DNA from: Clostridium sardiniense
Lineage (GTDB): Bacteria > Bacillota > Clostridia > Clostridiales > Clostridiaceae
Direction of reading: 5' to 3'
NCBI RefSeq assembly: GCF_016907995.1
Contig: NZ_JAFBDA010000033.1
Location: 1-34,644, forward strand
DNA: 34,644 nucleotides
Shown here: one piece after another, positions 18,831 through 27,035 of the stretch
How positions within the stretch are numbered: position 1 is the stretch's first letter
Layout: the number at the start of each line of letters is the position of its first letter
Position numbers and translations under genes: made by a program
The notes under the pieces: generated by a model
What the model saw: the letters and a program-made list of their open reading frames with translations, nothing else
Databases searched by the model: none
What the model was told of the DNA's origin: nothing

Positions 18831-18882
18831 AAGTATTAATAATACTTGTATTAGATTTACTCGTAAATGATTAATAAATCAT
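18831..18882 (+). repeat. Three consecutive small inverted repeats
   Basis: Within the 212-bp gap between genes there are AAGTATT-AAT-AATACTT (18831-18847), ATTTAC-TC-GTAAAT (18855-18868) and ATGATT-AATA-AATCAT (18867-18882). They may be repressor half-sites or RNA hairpins in the leader of the next gene. The DNA is very AT-rich, so some could occur by chance. Confidence 0.4.
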
Positions 18883-18933
18883 ACAAAATCAAGTCATAAC
18901 ATAAAAATATCAATAAAAAGGGGGTTATTTCAA

Positions 18934-19329
18934 ATGAATAAAGGAACTTTATATACAAGTTATTTTGTTAATTGGAGACGATGGAAACAATTAAAGAATA
19001 CATTCAACATAGCAATTACTAGATATAAGCCTAAATATATGGATTTCAGTAAAGAAGGGATTGAATTGCTCCAAGGTTTAGCTCCAACAAATACATTATT
19101 AAATACATATAAGAACGGATTAATAACTGAAAATCAATTTAGAAATGAATTTATAGACTATTTGAGTATAAATATAGACTCTATTAAAGATTTAAATGAA
19201 GTCAAAAAGTGCTTAGATAACGGAACTAATGTTTTATTACTATATTATGAATCAAAAAATAAATTTTGTCATAGGCATATAATAGTTGAAATATTTGATG
19301 AAGCAGGATATAACATTAAAGAAATTTAA
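18934..19329 (+). CDS. DUF488-like protein
   Basis: This 131-residue protein starts at ATG 18934, nine nt after AAAGGGGG. The segment LAPTNTLLNTYKNGLITENQF followed by VLLLYYESKNKFCHRHII resembles the DUF488 family, which has an L-x-P-x3-LL-x-YK segment and a C-terminal Cys-His-Arg-His. The molecular function of DUF488 is not established. In phages these genes often sit among small accessory genes, as here. Confidence 0.7.
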   Translation: MNKGTLYTSYFVNWRRWKQLKNTFNIAITRYKPKYMDFSKEGIELLQGLAPTNTLLNTYKNGLITENQFRNEFIDYLSINIDSIKDLNEVKKCLDNGTNVLLLYYESKNKFCHRHIIVEIFDEAGYNIKEI

Positions 19330-19357
19330 TTATAAAATGTAAGGAGGATAAAATAAA

Positions 19358-19762
19358 TTGGAAACAGACTTACTAAATTACATAATAGACAATTCAATAA
19401 GTAATAAGGAGGTATTTGAAAGATATTCTAACTTAATACAAGAATTAAGTAATATTGAAAAGCTAAATCATAAAAATATAACAAATGAAATTAAAACTGT
19501 CATAATGCAGCAATGTGAGAATCATTTAAATGAAATTAAAGATTATTATGATGAATTTAAATACGATTTTAATAATAATAAATATAATTTCATTCTTTTA
19601 ATGAAAGAAACGTTAAAAATATATTGTAATAAAGAAGACATATGCTATATATGTGGAGATGATTTAGAATACAGTATGTATAAAGAGAGTAGAGGAGAAT
19701 ATTTTGGTTTTCCCTCATATGAGAATATATATAAGGCACATTGTTCTAATGGTTGTTTTTAA
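19358..19762 (+). CDS. Hypothetical protein with C-terminal zinc-type Cys pairs
   Basis: This 134-residue protein starts at TTG 19358 behind AAGGAGG (19341-19347). The first 95 residues are helical and acidic. The C-terminus has CYICGDDL and, about 35 residues later, HCSNGCF, a pattern suited to a treble-clef or rubredoxin-like zinc site. The family is not recognised. It is co-directional and closely spaced with the DUF488 and 3D-domain genes, so probably co-transcribed. Confidence 0.6.
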   Translation: METDLLNYIIDNSISNKEVFERYSNLIQELSNIEKLNHKNITNEIKTVIMQQCENHLNEIKDYYDEFKYDFNNNKYNFILLMKETLKIYCNKEDICYICGDDLEYSMYKESRGEYFGFPSYENIYKAHCSNGCF

Positions 19763-19803
19763 TATAAAAATAAATAAACAATATTGTTAAAGGGGGTGAT
19801 GCA

Positions 19804-20376
19804 ATGAAGAAATTATTACTAGGTTCTATAATTATAACCTCTTCTGTTATAACTTCAATAGCAATTCATAATAATTATATACCTAGAATAGATACTTCAA
19901 AAGTTGGATTAGTAGAATATAAGAACATACCAAAATTAACTCCTAATTTAGATATTCTAAAAAAACTTATTTTAAAAGCAAGAGTTAAACAAGAAAAGGA
20001 AAGATTAAAGTACATAGAGGAACAAGAACAATTAAAAAAAGAAAAAGATATAGATAGAAAGGTTGAATTCACACTAAGTTTTTATACATCTCTTCCTGAA
20101 GAAAATGGTGGACATACTGTTACTTGTAAAGGGGAGAAACTTAAATATGGAATGGTTGCATCTAATGTATATAAATTAGGCACTAAAATCAGTCTAAAAG
20201 ACTATGGTGTTTTTACTGTTTCTGATAGAGGTGGTTCTAATTTTAATAGTCCAAACAGATTAGATGTCTTAATTGAACGTAATGGAGGTGAGAATGATAC
20301 GGAATATTTAAATAGAGTAAATAATATGGGAAAATATACTGTAACAGGATACATAGAAAATAAAAAAAATAAATAA
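19804..20376 (+). CDS. 3D-domain (RlpA-like beta-barrel) exported protein
   Basis: This 190-residue protein has an N-terminal hydrophobic segment (residues 3-21, LLLGSIIITSSVITSIAI) acting as signal peptide or anchor, then a charged coiled coil (about 55-82). Residues 85-185 form a 3D domain: FTLSFYTSLPEENGG, VASNVYKLGTKI and VSDRGG...RLDVLI, carrying the conserved Asp residues of the family. 3D/RlpA-like domains are found in peptidoglycan-cleaving transglycosylases. An outward role in cell-wall remodelling, such as phage entry, release or conjugation, is inferred. The ribosome site is AAAGGGGGTGAT. Confidence 0.78.
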   Translation: MKKLLLGSIIITSSVITSIAIHNNYIPRIDTSKVGLVEYKNIPKLTPNLDILKKLILKARVKQEKERLKYIEEQEQLKKEKDIDRKVEFTLSFYTSLPEENGGHTVTCKGEKLKYGMVASNVYKLGTKISLKDYGVFTVSDRGGSNFNSPNRLDVLIERNGGENDTEYLNRVNNMGKYTVTGYIENKKNK

Positions 20377-20394
20377 TTTTAAGGAGGTCTTCTT

Positions 20395-20643
20395 ATGAAG
20401 GATAGTGACTCAATTAGAGAGACTATTAATAAAAAAATGATACGATTTCATGGGAATAACTGTCTTGATTTAAAAGAAAAAATGAAGCATAATAACATCA
20501 TTGATATAAAACGAGAGATAAAAGAAACTGAAAATAAATCATTACAAAATGACTTTAAATCGTTCTTAAACAAATCTAATTCTCTTACCAATGACGAGAA
20601 GAATGGTGCTGAATTATTCTTAGAATACCTATTAAATAATTGA
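20395..20643 (+). CDS. Hypothetical protein (82 residues)
   Basis: This small charged helical protein has a strong AAGGAGG site before ATG 20395. No motif was recognised. Its stop codon (TGA, 20641-20643) overlaps the ribosome site of nrdD (GAGGAGG), so its translation may be coupled to nrdD. A link to nucleotide metabolism is only suggested by position. Confidence 0.55.
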   Translation: MKDSDSIRETINKKMIRFHGNNCLDLKEKMKHNNIIDIKREIKETENKSLQNDFKSFLNKSNSLTNDEKNGAELFLEYLLNN

Positions 20644-20654
20644 GGAGGAATTAT

Positions 20655-21830
20655 ATGAAAGAGACAATAAAAATAACAAAAAGAGATGGACAAAAGGTGG
20701 ATTTTAATAAAGAAAAAATAATTAATGCTATTATGATGGCTATGAAAAACGGAAGCGGTATAGTTAAGGAAGATATAGCTAAAAAAATAGCAGATCAAAT
20801 AGAGATGAATTTAATTAAAGGGATAACTAAAGAAACTGTACAAGGGATAGAAACAGATGTATATTATAAGCTTATATCATTAGGAGAAGAAGAAACTGCT
20901 AAAGCTTATGAAGGATATAGAGCTATACAGGAATATAAAAGAGAGGTTAACACTACAGATGAAAGTATTCTTAAATTAGTAGATATGACTAATGAAGATG
21001 TTATAAAAGAAAACTCAAATAAAAATGCTGCAGTAGCATCTACTCAAAGAGATCTAATAGCTGGAGAGGTATCAAAAGATATCGCTATGAGAAAGTTAAT
21101 TCCACCTCATATAGTTCAAGCTCATATGAATGGTATATTGCATTGGCATGATATGGACTATACATTACAAAAAATATTTAATTGCGATTTAATTAACTTA
21201 GAAGATATGCTTCAAAATGGGACTGTTATAAATGAAAAATTAGTTGAGACTCCTAAGAGTTTTGAAACAGCTTGTACGATAACAACTCAAATTATGGCTC
21301 AAGTATCTAGTGGACAATATGGTGGGCAAAGTATAACGATAAGGCATCTAGCACCATTCTTAAAGGTTACTTATGATAAATACTATAAGAAATATATAGA
21401 AATGTTTAATGATGAATGTATAGCTAAAAAGTTAGCTAAAGATAGGGAGTTAGAAAGTCTTAAAGCTGGTATACAAACAATCAGATACCAACTTTCAACT
21501 TTAAACTCTACAAATGGTCAATCTCCATTTGCAACTATCTACTTAGAAATAGTAGAAGGATCAGAGTTTGAGGAAGAAGAAGCATTAATATGTGAAGAAA
21601 TGATAATACAAAGACTTGAAGGTATGAAAAACTATAAAGGTCAAGAAATTGGAGAGGCGTTTCCTAAACTTATATATGTATTAGATGAACACAACTGCTT
21701 AGAAGGCGGAAAATATGATTACATCACTAAGTTGGCAGCTAAATGCAATGTTAAAAGATTAGTTCCTGATTATCAATCAGCTAAAATCATGAGACAAAAT
21801 TATGAAGGCAATAACTTTCCTCCTATGGGT
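20655..21830 (+). CDS. nrdD: Anaerobic ribonucleotide reductase NrdD, exon 1
   Basis: These 392 codons form the N-terminal half of class III ribonucleoside-triphosphate reductase, which makes dNTPs without oxygen using a glycyl radical. Residues 1-90 form an ATP-cone (IKITKRDGQKVDF), the allosteric domain. Then come core segments such as HWHDMDY and CTITTQIMAQVSSGQYGGQS. ATG 20655 is preferred over an in-frame GTG/TTG-like start at 20640 because GAGGAGG lies 6 nt before it. Reading on past 21830 gives Lys then stop. The protein instead continues in exon 2 at CRSHL after removal of 962 nt. Spliced length is 710 residues, close to E. coli NrdD (712). Confidence 0.93.
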
Positions 21831-22792
21831 AAATAAAACTGCTCATATAAAACCTTGTGAACCTATAAATATAGGGTGTACAGCTTACGTTAAGGATTGT
21901 TAGGAAATGAACAATAGAAGTTGTGCTAACTGGGAAACCTAAGTCGAAGGATATGGCAATCCAGTGCCAAGTTATATAATCTTCTAAGTGAATTGGAAGT
22001 GATAATATATGATAGTATATAAAATAATTTGTAAAGTAAATAATAAAGTTTACGTAGGTCAAACATCAGAAAGTCTTAAGCAAAGATTTAGCAGACATAT
22101 GGGATATCAAAAATATGAACATGATACTAAATTTTATAGAGCTGTTAGAAAATATGGGGTTGAAAATTTCGAAATATTTCAAATAGACACAGCTACAAAT
22201 CAAGATGAGCTAGATGAAAAAGAATTATTCTGGATAAATAAATTGGATGCTGTTAATAGTGGATATAATTCTAAAGCCGTTAAAGGTAAATGTGGTGGCG
22301 ATACATTATCATTTCATCCTAATAAGACTGAGATATCTGAAAAAATAAGACAAAGTAAACTTGGAGATAAGAACCCTATGAGAATCAATGGAGGACTAAA
22401 GGGGGAGAGAAATGGAATGTATGGAAAGCGTGGAAAATATAATAAAAATTCAAAAAAATGCGTATCCGTTTCTATAAACGATCCTAGTCAAGTTCTAATA
22501 TTTGATTCAATACAAGAATTACAAAAATATCATAAAGTAACAACTGATACTATGGTATGTTTTAGATGTAATGGAAGAACAAAATCTCCTTATAAAGGAT
22601 ATTATTTTAAATATTACGAAGATTATATAAAAGGTCAACAGACTATCGAAAACATTGCTATAAATAGCAAGAAGTTAGTAGAGTACATTTGAAGTGAAAT
22701 TCTTCATTTGGAAGTGCAAGGCATTACATTAATGTATGTAATGAAGATATAGTCGGAGCGAGTAATCAGTATAGAAATGTACATCTCGTTTG
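21831..22792 (+). other. Group I intron in nrdD
   Basis: This self-splicing intron lies between GGT (exon 1) and TGT (exon 2), and the joined reading frame matches NrdD. The last exon base is T and the last intron base is G, as group I introns require. P1: exon ATGGGT (21825-21830) pairs with GCTCAT (21841-21846) with U-G at the splice site. P4: ACTGG (21929-21933) pairs with CCAGT (21961-21965). A Q-like AATCCAGTGCCAAG lies at 21958-21971. P7: GACTA (22641-22645) pairs with TAGTC (22750-22754) in the S element AAGATATAGTC. The endonuclease gene sits between Q and R, and its 3' end overlaps the catalytic core. Confidence 0.92.
22009..22692 (+). CDS. GIY-YIG homing endonuclease in the nrdD intron
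   Basis: This 227-residue site-specific endonuclease is expected to cut intron-less nrdD alleles and so spread the intron. The N-terminal GIY-YIG domain shows IVYKIICKVNNKVYVGQT (GIY/YIG variants VYK and YVG), the catalytic Arg region LKQRFSRHMG, and EKELFWINKLD. The middle has NUMOD3-like repeats (KIRQSKLGDKNPM and GERNGMYGKRG), a DNA-binding module of I-TevI relatives, and the C-terminal part fits a NUMOD1-like helix-turn-helix (FDSIQELQKYHKVTTDTM). Codons near the C-terminus also encode intron core base pairs (22641-22645), so that stretch is under double constraint. The ribosome site is GGAAGTGA. Confidence 0.92.
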   Translation: MIVYKIICKVNNKVYVGQTSESLKQRFSRHMGYQKYEHDTKFYRAVRKYGVENFEIFQIDTATNQDELDEKELFWINKLDAVNSGYNSKAVKGKCGGDTLSFHPNKTEISEKIRQSKLGDKNPMRINGGLKGERNGMYGKRGKYNKNSKKCVSVSINDPSQVLIFDSIQELQKYHKVTTDTMVCFRCNGRTKSPYKGYYFKYYEDYIKGQQTIENIAINSKKLVEYI

Positions 22793-23749
22793 TGTAGATC
22801 TCACTTAAGTTGTTGGAAAGATGAAAATGGAAACTATAAATGGTATGGTAGATTTAATCAAGGTGTTGTTTCATTAAATCTACCTCAAATCGGAATAATC
22901 GCAAATAAAGATATGAATTTATTCTGGAAAATACTCGATAAAAGATTAGATCTTTGTAAGGAAGCTTTATTAGTAAGGCATCATTTACTAGAAGGTACAT
23001 TAAGTGATGTATCACCTATTCATTGGCAACATGGAGCTATAGCAAGATTAGAAAAAGGTGAAAAGATAGACCAATTATTACATGGTGGCTATTCAACTAT
23101 ATCATTAGGATATGTTGGTATATATGAAATGGTTCAATCCATGTTAGGCATAAGCCACACAACTCCTAAAGGTGAGAAATTCGCATTAGAAGTAATGAAT
23201 AAAATGAGAGAGAAATGTGATGAATGGAAGAATGAAACTGGTATAGGCTTTGGTTTATATGGATCTCCTGCTGAAAATTTAGTATATAGATTCTGTAGAA
23301 TTGATAAACAAAAGTTTGGCGAAATACCAAACGTAACAGATAAGCTATATTATACCAATAGTTACCATGTTAACGTAACAGAACCTATAGATGCTTTCAG
23401 TAAGTTAAAATTTGAAGCTCAATTCCATAGCATATCTTCTGGTGGATGTATCTCTTATATAGAAGTACCAGATATGAGTAAGAATTTTGAAGCAGTAGAA
23501 GAAGTAATTAATTTCATCTATCATAACGTTCAATATGCAGAAATAAATACTAAACCTGATATATGTTATAAGTGTGGCTTTACAGGGGAAATATTAAACG
23601 ATGAAAATTTAAATTGGTACTGTCCAAACTGTGGAAATAAAGATGAAAAAGAAATGCAAGTTATGAGAAGAACTTGTGGATACATTGGTACAAACTTCTG
23701 GAATAAAGGAAGAACACAGGAAATAAGAGAAAGAGTAATGCATTTATAA
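22793..23749 (+). CDS. nrdD: Anaerobic ribonucleotide reductase NrdD, exon 2
   Basis: These 318 codons plus stop form the C-terminal half of NrdD. It has no start of its own; the first codon is Cys, residue 393 of the spliced protein. That position is close to Cys384 in E. coli NrdD, so it is probably the thiyl-radical cysteine. Four zinc-site Cys are seen in CYKCG and YCPNCG. The glycyl-radical site is RTCGYIG, with the Gly about 22 residues from the end (residue 688). nrdG, the activase, follows after a hairpin. Confidence 0.93.
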   Translation, partial: CRSHLSCWKDENGNYKWYGRFNQGVVSLNLPQIGIIANKDMNLFWKILDKRLDLCKEALLVRHHLLEGTLSDVSPIHWQHGAIARLEKGEKIDQLLHGGYSTISLGYVGIYEMVQSMLGISHTTPKGEKFALEVMNKMREKCDEWKNETGIGFGLYGSPAENLVYRFCRIDKQKFGEIPNVTDKLYYTNSYHVNVTEPIDAFSKLKFEAQFHSISSGGCISYIEVPDMSKNFEAVEEVINFIYHNVQYAEINTKPDICYKCGFTGEILNDENLNWYCPNCGNKDEKEMQVMRRTCGYIGTNFWNKGRTQEIRERVMHL

Positions 23750-23750
23750 T

Positions 23751-23771
23751 TAGGAGGGTATATCCCTCCTA
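23751..23771 (+). promoter_or_regulatory. Hairpin between nrdD and nrdG
   Basis: TAGGAGGG (23751-23758) pairs with CCCTCCTA (23764-23771) across a TATAT loop. No T-run follows, so it is more likely an mRNA-stability or translation-tuning element than a terminator. The GGAGGG in the stem resembles a ribosome site held shut. Confidence 0.55.
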
Positions 23772-23788
23772 GAAAGGAGATGTTTATA

Positions 23789-24295
23789 TTGAATTATGCA
23801 GAAATCAAGCCTTTTGATATTGCTAATTCTCCATATATAGGATCTACTATTTTCTTTAGTGGTTGTAAATTTCATTGTAAAGGATGTTTTAATGAGGTTG
23901 CCTGGAACTTTGATTATGGTAAACCTTATACTAAAGAAGTAGAAGATAGATTTATATCTTACTTAAAGCACGAAAGAGTTAGAAATGCTAATATTTTAGG
24001 TGGAGAACCATTCCAACAAGATTTAGATATAATACTCGGCTTAGTTAAAAGAATAAAGTTAGAAACTAACGTAAATATATGGATGTGGACTGGAAATTTA
24101 TTCGAAGACTTAATAAAAAATAATAAATGTATGAAAATATTAAACTATGTTGATATATTAGTTGACGGGCAATTCCAAATAGAGAATAAAGATATTAATT
24201 TACGATATAGAGGTTCATCTAACCAAAGAGTAATAGATGTACAAGAATCATTAAGAAAAAATAAAACAATTTTATCTGATAAATACAATAAATAA
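23789..24295 (+). CDS. nrdG: Anaerobic RNR activating enzyme NrdG (radical SAM)
   Basis: This 168-residue activase uses S-adenosylmethionine and a 4Fe-4S cluster to create the glycyl radical on NrdD. The cluster motif is C26-x3-C30-x2-C33 in SGCKFHCKGCFN, and the N-terminus MNYAEIKPFDIANS matches the family. TTG 23789 is chosen because AAAGGAG (23773-23779) abuts the ATG at 23780 but is 9 nt from TTG. LGGEPFQQ is the usual SAM-binding GGE motif. Confidence 0.93.
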   Translation: MNYAEIKPFDIANSPYIGSTIFFSGCKFHCKGCFNEVAWNFDYGKPYTKEVEDRFISYLKHERVRNANILGGEPFQQDLDIILGLVKRIKLETNVNIWMWTGNLFEDLIKNNKCMKILNYVDILVDGQFQIENKDINLRYRGSSNQRVIDVQESLRKNKTILSDKYNK

Positions 24296-24313
24296 CAAAG
24301 GGGAGAAATTTTA

Positions 24314-24790
24314 ATGGAATTAAGAATTAAATATTTTGATGGAGCAACAGAATTAGAGAAAATAAGCAAAGGTAATTGGATCGATGTATACGCAAACAAA
24401 GATGTTTTCGTACCTTATATGGGGCATGCAATGATACCACTAGGATTTGCATTAGAATTACCAAAGGGATGGGAAGGTCATGTAGCCCCTAGAAGTTCAA
24501 CATTTAAAACTTGGGGAATAATACAAACTAACAGCGTTGGAATAGTAGACGATACATATATAGGTGATAACGATCAATGGCATATTCCTGTTCAATGTAC
24601 TATGGCAAAAGTTAGTGAAAAGCTTGAATTGGAAGGAAATAAAGTTACTATGATGGGAACTTGGATAAGAAAAGGAGATAAGATTGGTCAATTCAGAATA
24701 ATGGAATCAATGCCTGAAGTAACATTTAAAAAAGTAGATTTACTTGGGAATGAAAATCGTGGGGGATTTGGAACTACAGGAACCAAATAA
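24314..24790 (+). CDS. dut: dUTP diphosphatase
   Basis: This 158-residue enzyme hydrolyses dUTP to dUMP, keeping uracil out of DNA. All five trimeric dUTPase motifs are visible: IDVYA (1), APRSST (2), GIVDDTYIGDN (3), RKGDKIGQFRI (4) and NRGGFGTTG (5). The strong AAAGGGGAG site precedes ATG. It is the last gene of the forward nucleotide-metabolism group with nrdD and nrdG, typical of a phage dNTP-supply module. Confidence 0.92.
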   Translation: MELRIKYFDGATELEKISKGNWIDVYANKDVFVPYMGHAMIPLGFALELPKGWEGHVAPRSSTFKTWGIIQTNSVGIVDDTYIGDNDQWHIPVQCTMAKVSEKLELEGNKVTMMGTWIRKGDKIGQFRIMESMPEVTFKKVDLLGNENRGGFGTTGTK

Positions 24791-24805
24791 TTTTATTGAA
24801 TTATA

Positions 24806-24833
24806 TTGAATTTTTGTATATATATGGTATAAT
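24806..24833 (+). promoter_or_regulatory. Strong promoter of the small peptide gene
   Basis: TTGAAT (24806-24811), 16 bp, then extended -10 TGGTATAAT (24825-24833). The predicted leader to 25014 is about 175 nt long, with a hairpin AAAATTG/CAATTTT near 24884-24906. No other ORF is seen in that leader. Confidence 0.7.
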
Positions 24834-25014
24834 GTTATTGTAAGGTTAATCACATGTTTTGTTGTATATAATACTCCATATTCTAAAATTGAATTAAACC
24901 AATTTTGAGGTTAATATTAATAATCCAAAATACACTTCTTATATTTTAATTCTGTTTATTTAAGTAAAAAAATAGTCAAGAATAATTAAAAATTAAGAAA
25001 AGGAGTTGATTCAC

Positions 25015-25113
25015 TTGGAGATTATTACAAGAAACTTTGTGTTTAAACTTACTCCCGAAATGGCTAAAATTATACTATCATTCATACTTATAATACTTAA
25101 TATAAAACTATAG
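25015..25113 (+). CDS. 32-residue hydrophobic peptide, possible type I toxin
   Basis: This short ORF starts at TTG 25015, nine nt after AAAGGAG (24998-25005), and encodes 32 residues. The N-terminal part is charged (MEIITRNFVFKLTPEM) and the rest is one hydrophobic helix (AKIILSFILIILNIKL). Strong own promoter, long leader, tiny membrane peptide and a closely following terminator resemble type I toxin genes of Firmicutes. No antisense RNA promoter could be identified with confidence, so the toxin role is inference. A phage holin-like or membrane-signalling peptide is an alternative. Confidence 0.5.
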   Translation: MEIITRNFVFKLTPEMAKIILSFILIILNIKL

Positions 25114-25133
25114 ATTTCGGATTTTTGGGGAGA

Positions 25134-25170
25134 GGGGGAGGCTATTATAATAAGCTTCTCCTTTACTTTA
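25134..25170 (+). terminator. Terminator of the small peptide gene
   Basis: GGAGGCT (25137-25143) pairs with AGC-TT-CTCC (25153-25161) with a two-base bulge and a 9-nt loop, followed by TTTACTTT. This is a reasonable rho-independent terminator. Confidence 0.6.
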
Positions 25171-25212
25171 CCTACTTCTATTTATAAATACTAATATATA
25201 ATTTTAAAAATA

Positions 25213-25248
25213 AGCAAAAAAAATAGAGAGTTATAATACTCTCTATTT
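25213..25248 (-). terminator. Terminator of the coiled-coil membrane protein gene
   Basis: AAATAGAGAGT (25221-25231) and ACTCTCTATTT (25238-25248) form an 11-bp stem. The A-run at 25216-25223 gives a U-run on the minus strand. The stem overlaps the stop codon of the gene it ends. Confidence 0.82.
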
Positions 25249-25683
25249 CTTTTCTTCACTTCTTATTTTTATTTCTAATATATTATCATTAATCTTAGTA
25301 AAGGAATTTTTCAAATCGCTAACATCATCTTTAATCCCTATAATTTCAAAATTCATTTTATCACACAATTCTTTATTAGTTGCAGTTGATTGGTTTAGCG
25401 CTGCTGCTAATTCTCTATTAATTGCATTAGTTTCATCTATCTTAATATTTAAATTATCTTCTCGTTTTTTTCCATCTTCTATCAATTCATATAGCTTATT
25501 TTTATCTTCTCTTGAGTCTTCTTTTATTGATTCTATCAATGGTTCTAATGAATTCTTACTACCTTTTGTTTTGATTAATTCTATGATCTTATCACCATAT
25601 TTATAAAAGCACATAAATATAATAATCAATAATAAAGCTGGTACTCCAACATATTTTACTAAATCTAATAATATTTTTTCCAT
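25243..25683 (-). CDS. Membrane-anchored coiled-coil protein, holin-like layout
   Basis: This 146-residue protein has one N-terminal transmembrane helix (residues 9-27, VGVPALLLIIIFMCFYKYG) followed by about 115 residues of charged, heptad-like coiled coil. ATG 25683 is preferred over GTG 25695 because the AGGAGG site (25696-25701) touches GTG and stands 12 nt before ATG. The layout recalls small phage membrane proteins such as BhlA/UviB or YvrJ types, but the soluble part is much longer and no family is recognised. Confidence 0.6.
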   Translation of the reverse strand: MEKILLDLVKYVGVPALLLIIIFMCFYKYGDKIIELIKTKGSKNSLEPLIESIKEDSREDKNKLYELIEDGKKREDNLNIKIDETNAINRELAAALNQSTATNKELCDKMNFEIIGIKDDVSDLKNSFTKINDNILEIKIRSEEKK

Positions 25684-25736
25684 AAAAAAAAGCACCTCCT
25701 TTCAAACATTAATTTGTTTATTAAAGAAAATGCTTC

Positions 25737-26639
25737 TTATTCTTTATTTCTACTTCTTAAAGCTCCATATTTAGCCTTTGCTTCTTTAAGTTTTGAAGTA
25801 TCTTGTTTTATATAATGCTTCAGAGTTACATCAGTAGAAGCATGATTTAACATTTTACTTATATCTTCTAAATCGCAACCGTTATTTTTAAGCAATGTAG
25901 CTCCTGAATGTCTTAAATCATGATTGTGTAGGGTAGGGACACCGATAAGTTCACCGACCTTCTTACACCACTTATTACAGGTTGTATTTGTAGGATTACT
26001 ATATTCCTTCCCGTATCTCGTTGCAAATACATAATCACATTTTATTCCTTTTGATTCTCTATATGCCTTCAATCTTAATAATAATTCTTTACAGTATTCA
26101 TCAAAATCAAGATCCACAATATAGCCTTCCTTTTCTAAAACACCTTGAACAACACAGTTATCCCAATCTATTTGTTCCCATTTCATATTAGATAAAGCGT
26201 TAACTCTAGCCATTGTTGATAATCCAACAGATATATATGTATGTATTTGTAAGTCATTTAAACTCTCTAATTTATCCATCATTAAATCAACCTGTTCCTG
26301 AGTCAAGAAAGTTTGTTCTACTACATCAGTATCCTTTCTTGGTCTATCAATAAATTCCATAGGATTTTCCTTAGTTATTCTTTTTTTCTTTAAATATATA
26401 TAAAAAGCAGATATACTAGACATTCTTCTTTTTATTCTTCTTGAATTATTACCTTCAGATTTACAATAGTAGAAGAACTCTGTGAGATCATCCTCATCTA
26501 TTTCTAAGGCTGATTTATTATCTTGAAACATATATATATAAGAAAACCATGCAATTAAATCTCTTTCATAATTATATATTGATTTCTCTGATAATTCTTT
26601 AATTGTCATATCTACTTTGTATTTTTTTAAATATTTCAT
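25737..26639 (-). CDS. Tyrosine recombinase / integrase
   Basis: This 300-residue XerC/D-type recombinase has an N-terminal core-binding SAM-like domain (residues 1-100) and a C-terminal catalytic domain. The catalytic set is visible: R145 (MARVNALS), K170 (VLEKEG), H240-x-x-R243 (HDLRHSG), H266 (LNHAS) and Y276 (LKHY). It would integrate the element or resolve its multimers. No ribosome site precedes ATG 26639, and the frame stays open about 65 nt further upstream without a usable ATG/GTG/TTG, so the true N-terminus is uncertain. Upstream DNA is rich in inverted repeats that could include its target. Confidence 0.9.
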   Translation of the reverse strand: MKYLKKYKVDMTIKELSEKSIYNYERDLIAWFSYIYMFQDNKSALEIDEDDLTEFFYYCKSEGNNSRRIKRRMSSISAFYIYLKKKRITKENPMEFIDRPRKDTDVVEQTFLTQEQVDLMMDKLESLNDLQIHTYISVGLSTMARVNALSNMKWEQIDWDNCVVQGVLEKEGYIVDLDFDEYCKELLLRLKAYRESKGIKCDYVFATRYGKEYSNPTNTTCNKWCKKVGELIGVPTLHNHDLRHSGATLLKNNGCDLEDISKMLNHASTDVTLKHYIKQDTSKLKEAKAKYGALRSRNKE

Positions 26640-26994
26640 TGTTTCTTTATTTATTTTTTCTATTGGTACTTTTAATATTATTCTTTTACTTCTTTTAGCT
26701 ATTTTTCACACAACCTTTCTTAAATATTTTTTATTTATTTTTTGTATAATTTAAATTTCAAGCTTGTTTAAATCGATGTTTTACTAGGTTATATATTTTC
26801 TTGAAATTTAAATATTGTATAAATCGATATAGTTATTATTGATATGATTATTCGATTTTACCGAAAGCAAAGATTCCCTAATGAAATTTGCCTTATTCGG
26901 TACAAACGGCTTGGTTGAGCCATTTTAAATCATTGAGTTATTTCGCTAAATTATGATTTAGCGAAATTTATGTTAAAAAATGAAATTTTAATAT
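26640..26994. promoter_or_regulatory. Palindrome-rich region upstream of the integrase, candidate att site
   Basis: No gene is seen in these 355 bp. ATTTAAATTTCAAG (26749-26762) is inverted exactly at 26800-26813. AAATCGAT occurs at 26770 and 26821. ACCGAA/TTCGGT (26860/26896) encloses GCAAA/TTTGC (26867/26887), and GGCT/AGCC (26908-26921) forms a small hairpin. At 26940-26967 a perfect 12-bp inverted repeat around TATG carries TTTCGCTAAAT arms. It can also be read as 10-bp arms around an 8-bp spacer, the geometry of tyrosine-recombinase cores. An attachment or resolution site is plausible; a structured RNA is the alternative. Confidence 0.45.
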
Positions 26995-27033
26995 AAAAAG
27001 TAGTTAAGAAGATAAATCTTAACTACTTTTTTA
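26995..27033 (-). terminator. Bidirectional terminator
   Basis: AAAAAGTAGTTAAGA (26995-27009) and TCTTAACTACTTTTT (27017-27031) form a perfect 15-bp stem with a 7-nt loop, with A-run and T-run on both sides. It lies just after the stop of the minus-strand gene at 27036. Confidence 0.9.
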
Positions 27034-27035
27034 TA

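Noticed and set aside
20655..23749. nrdD looks like a frameshifted or interrupted pseudogene.
   Set aside because: The break is a complete group I intron; removing 21831-22792 restores the frame and all NrdD motifs.
26860..26921. Riboswitch-like segment resembling a c-di-GMP element on the plus strand.
   Set aside because: The conserved GEMM core is not matched and no plus-strand gene follows; kept only as structured DNA/RNA.
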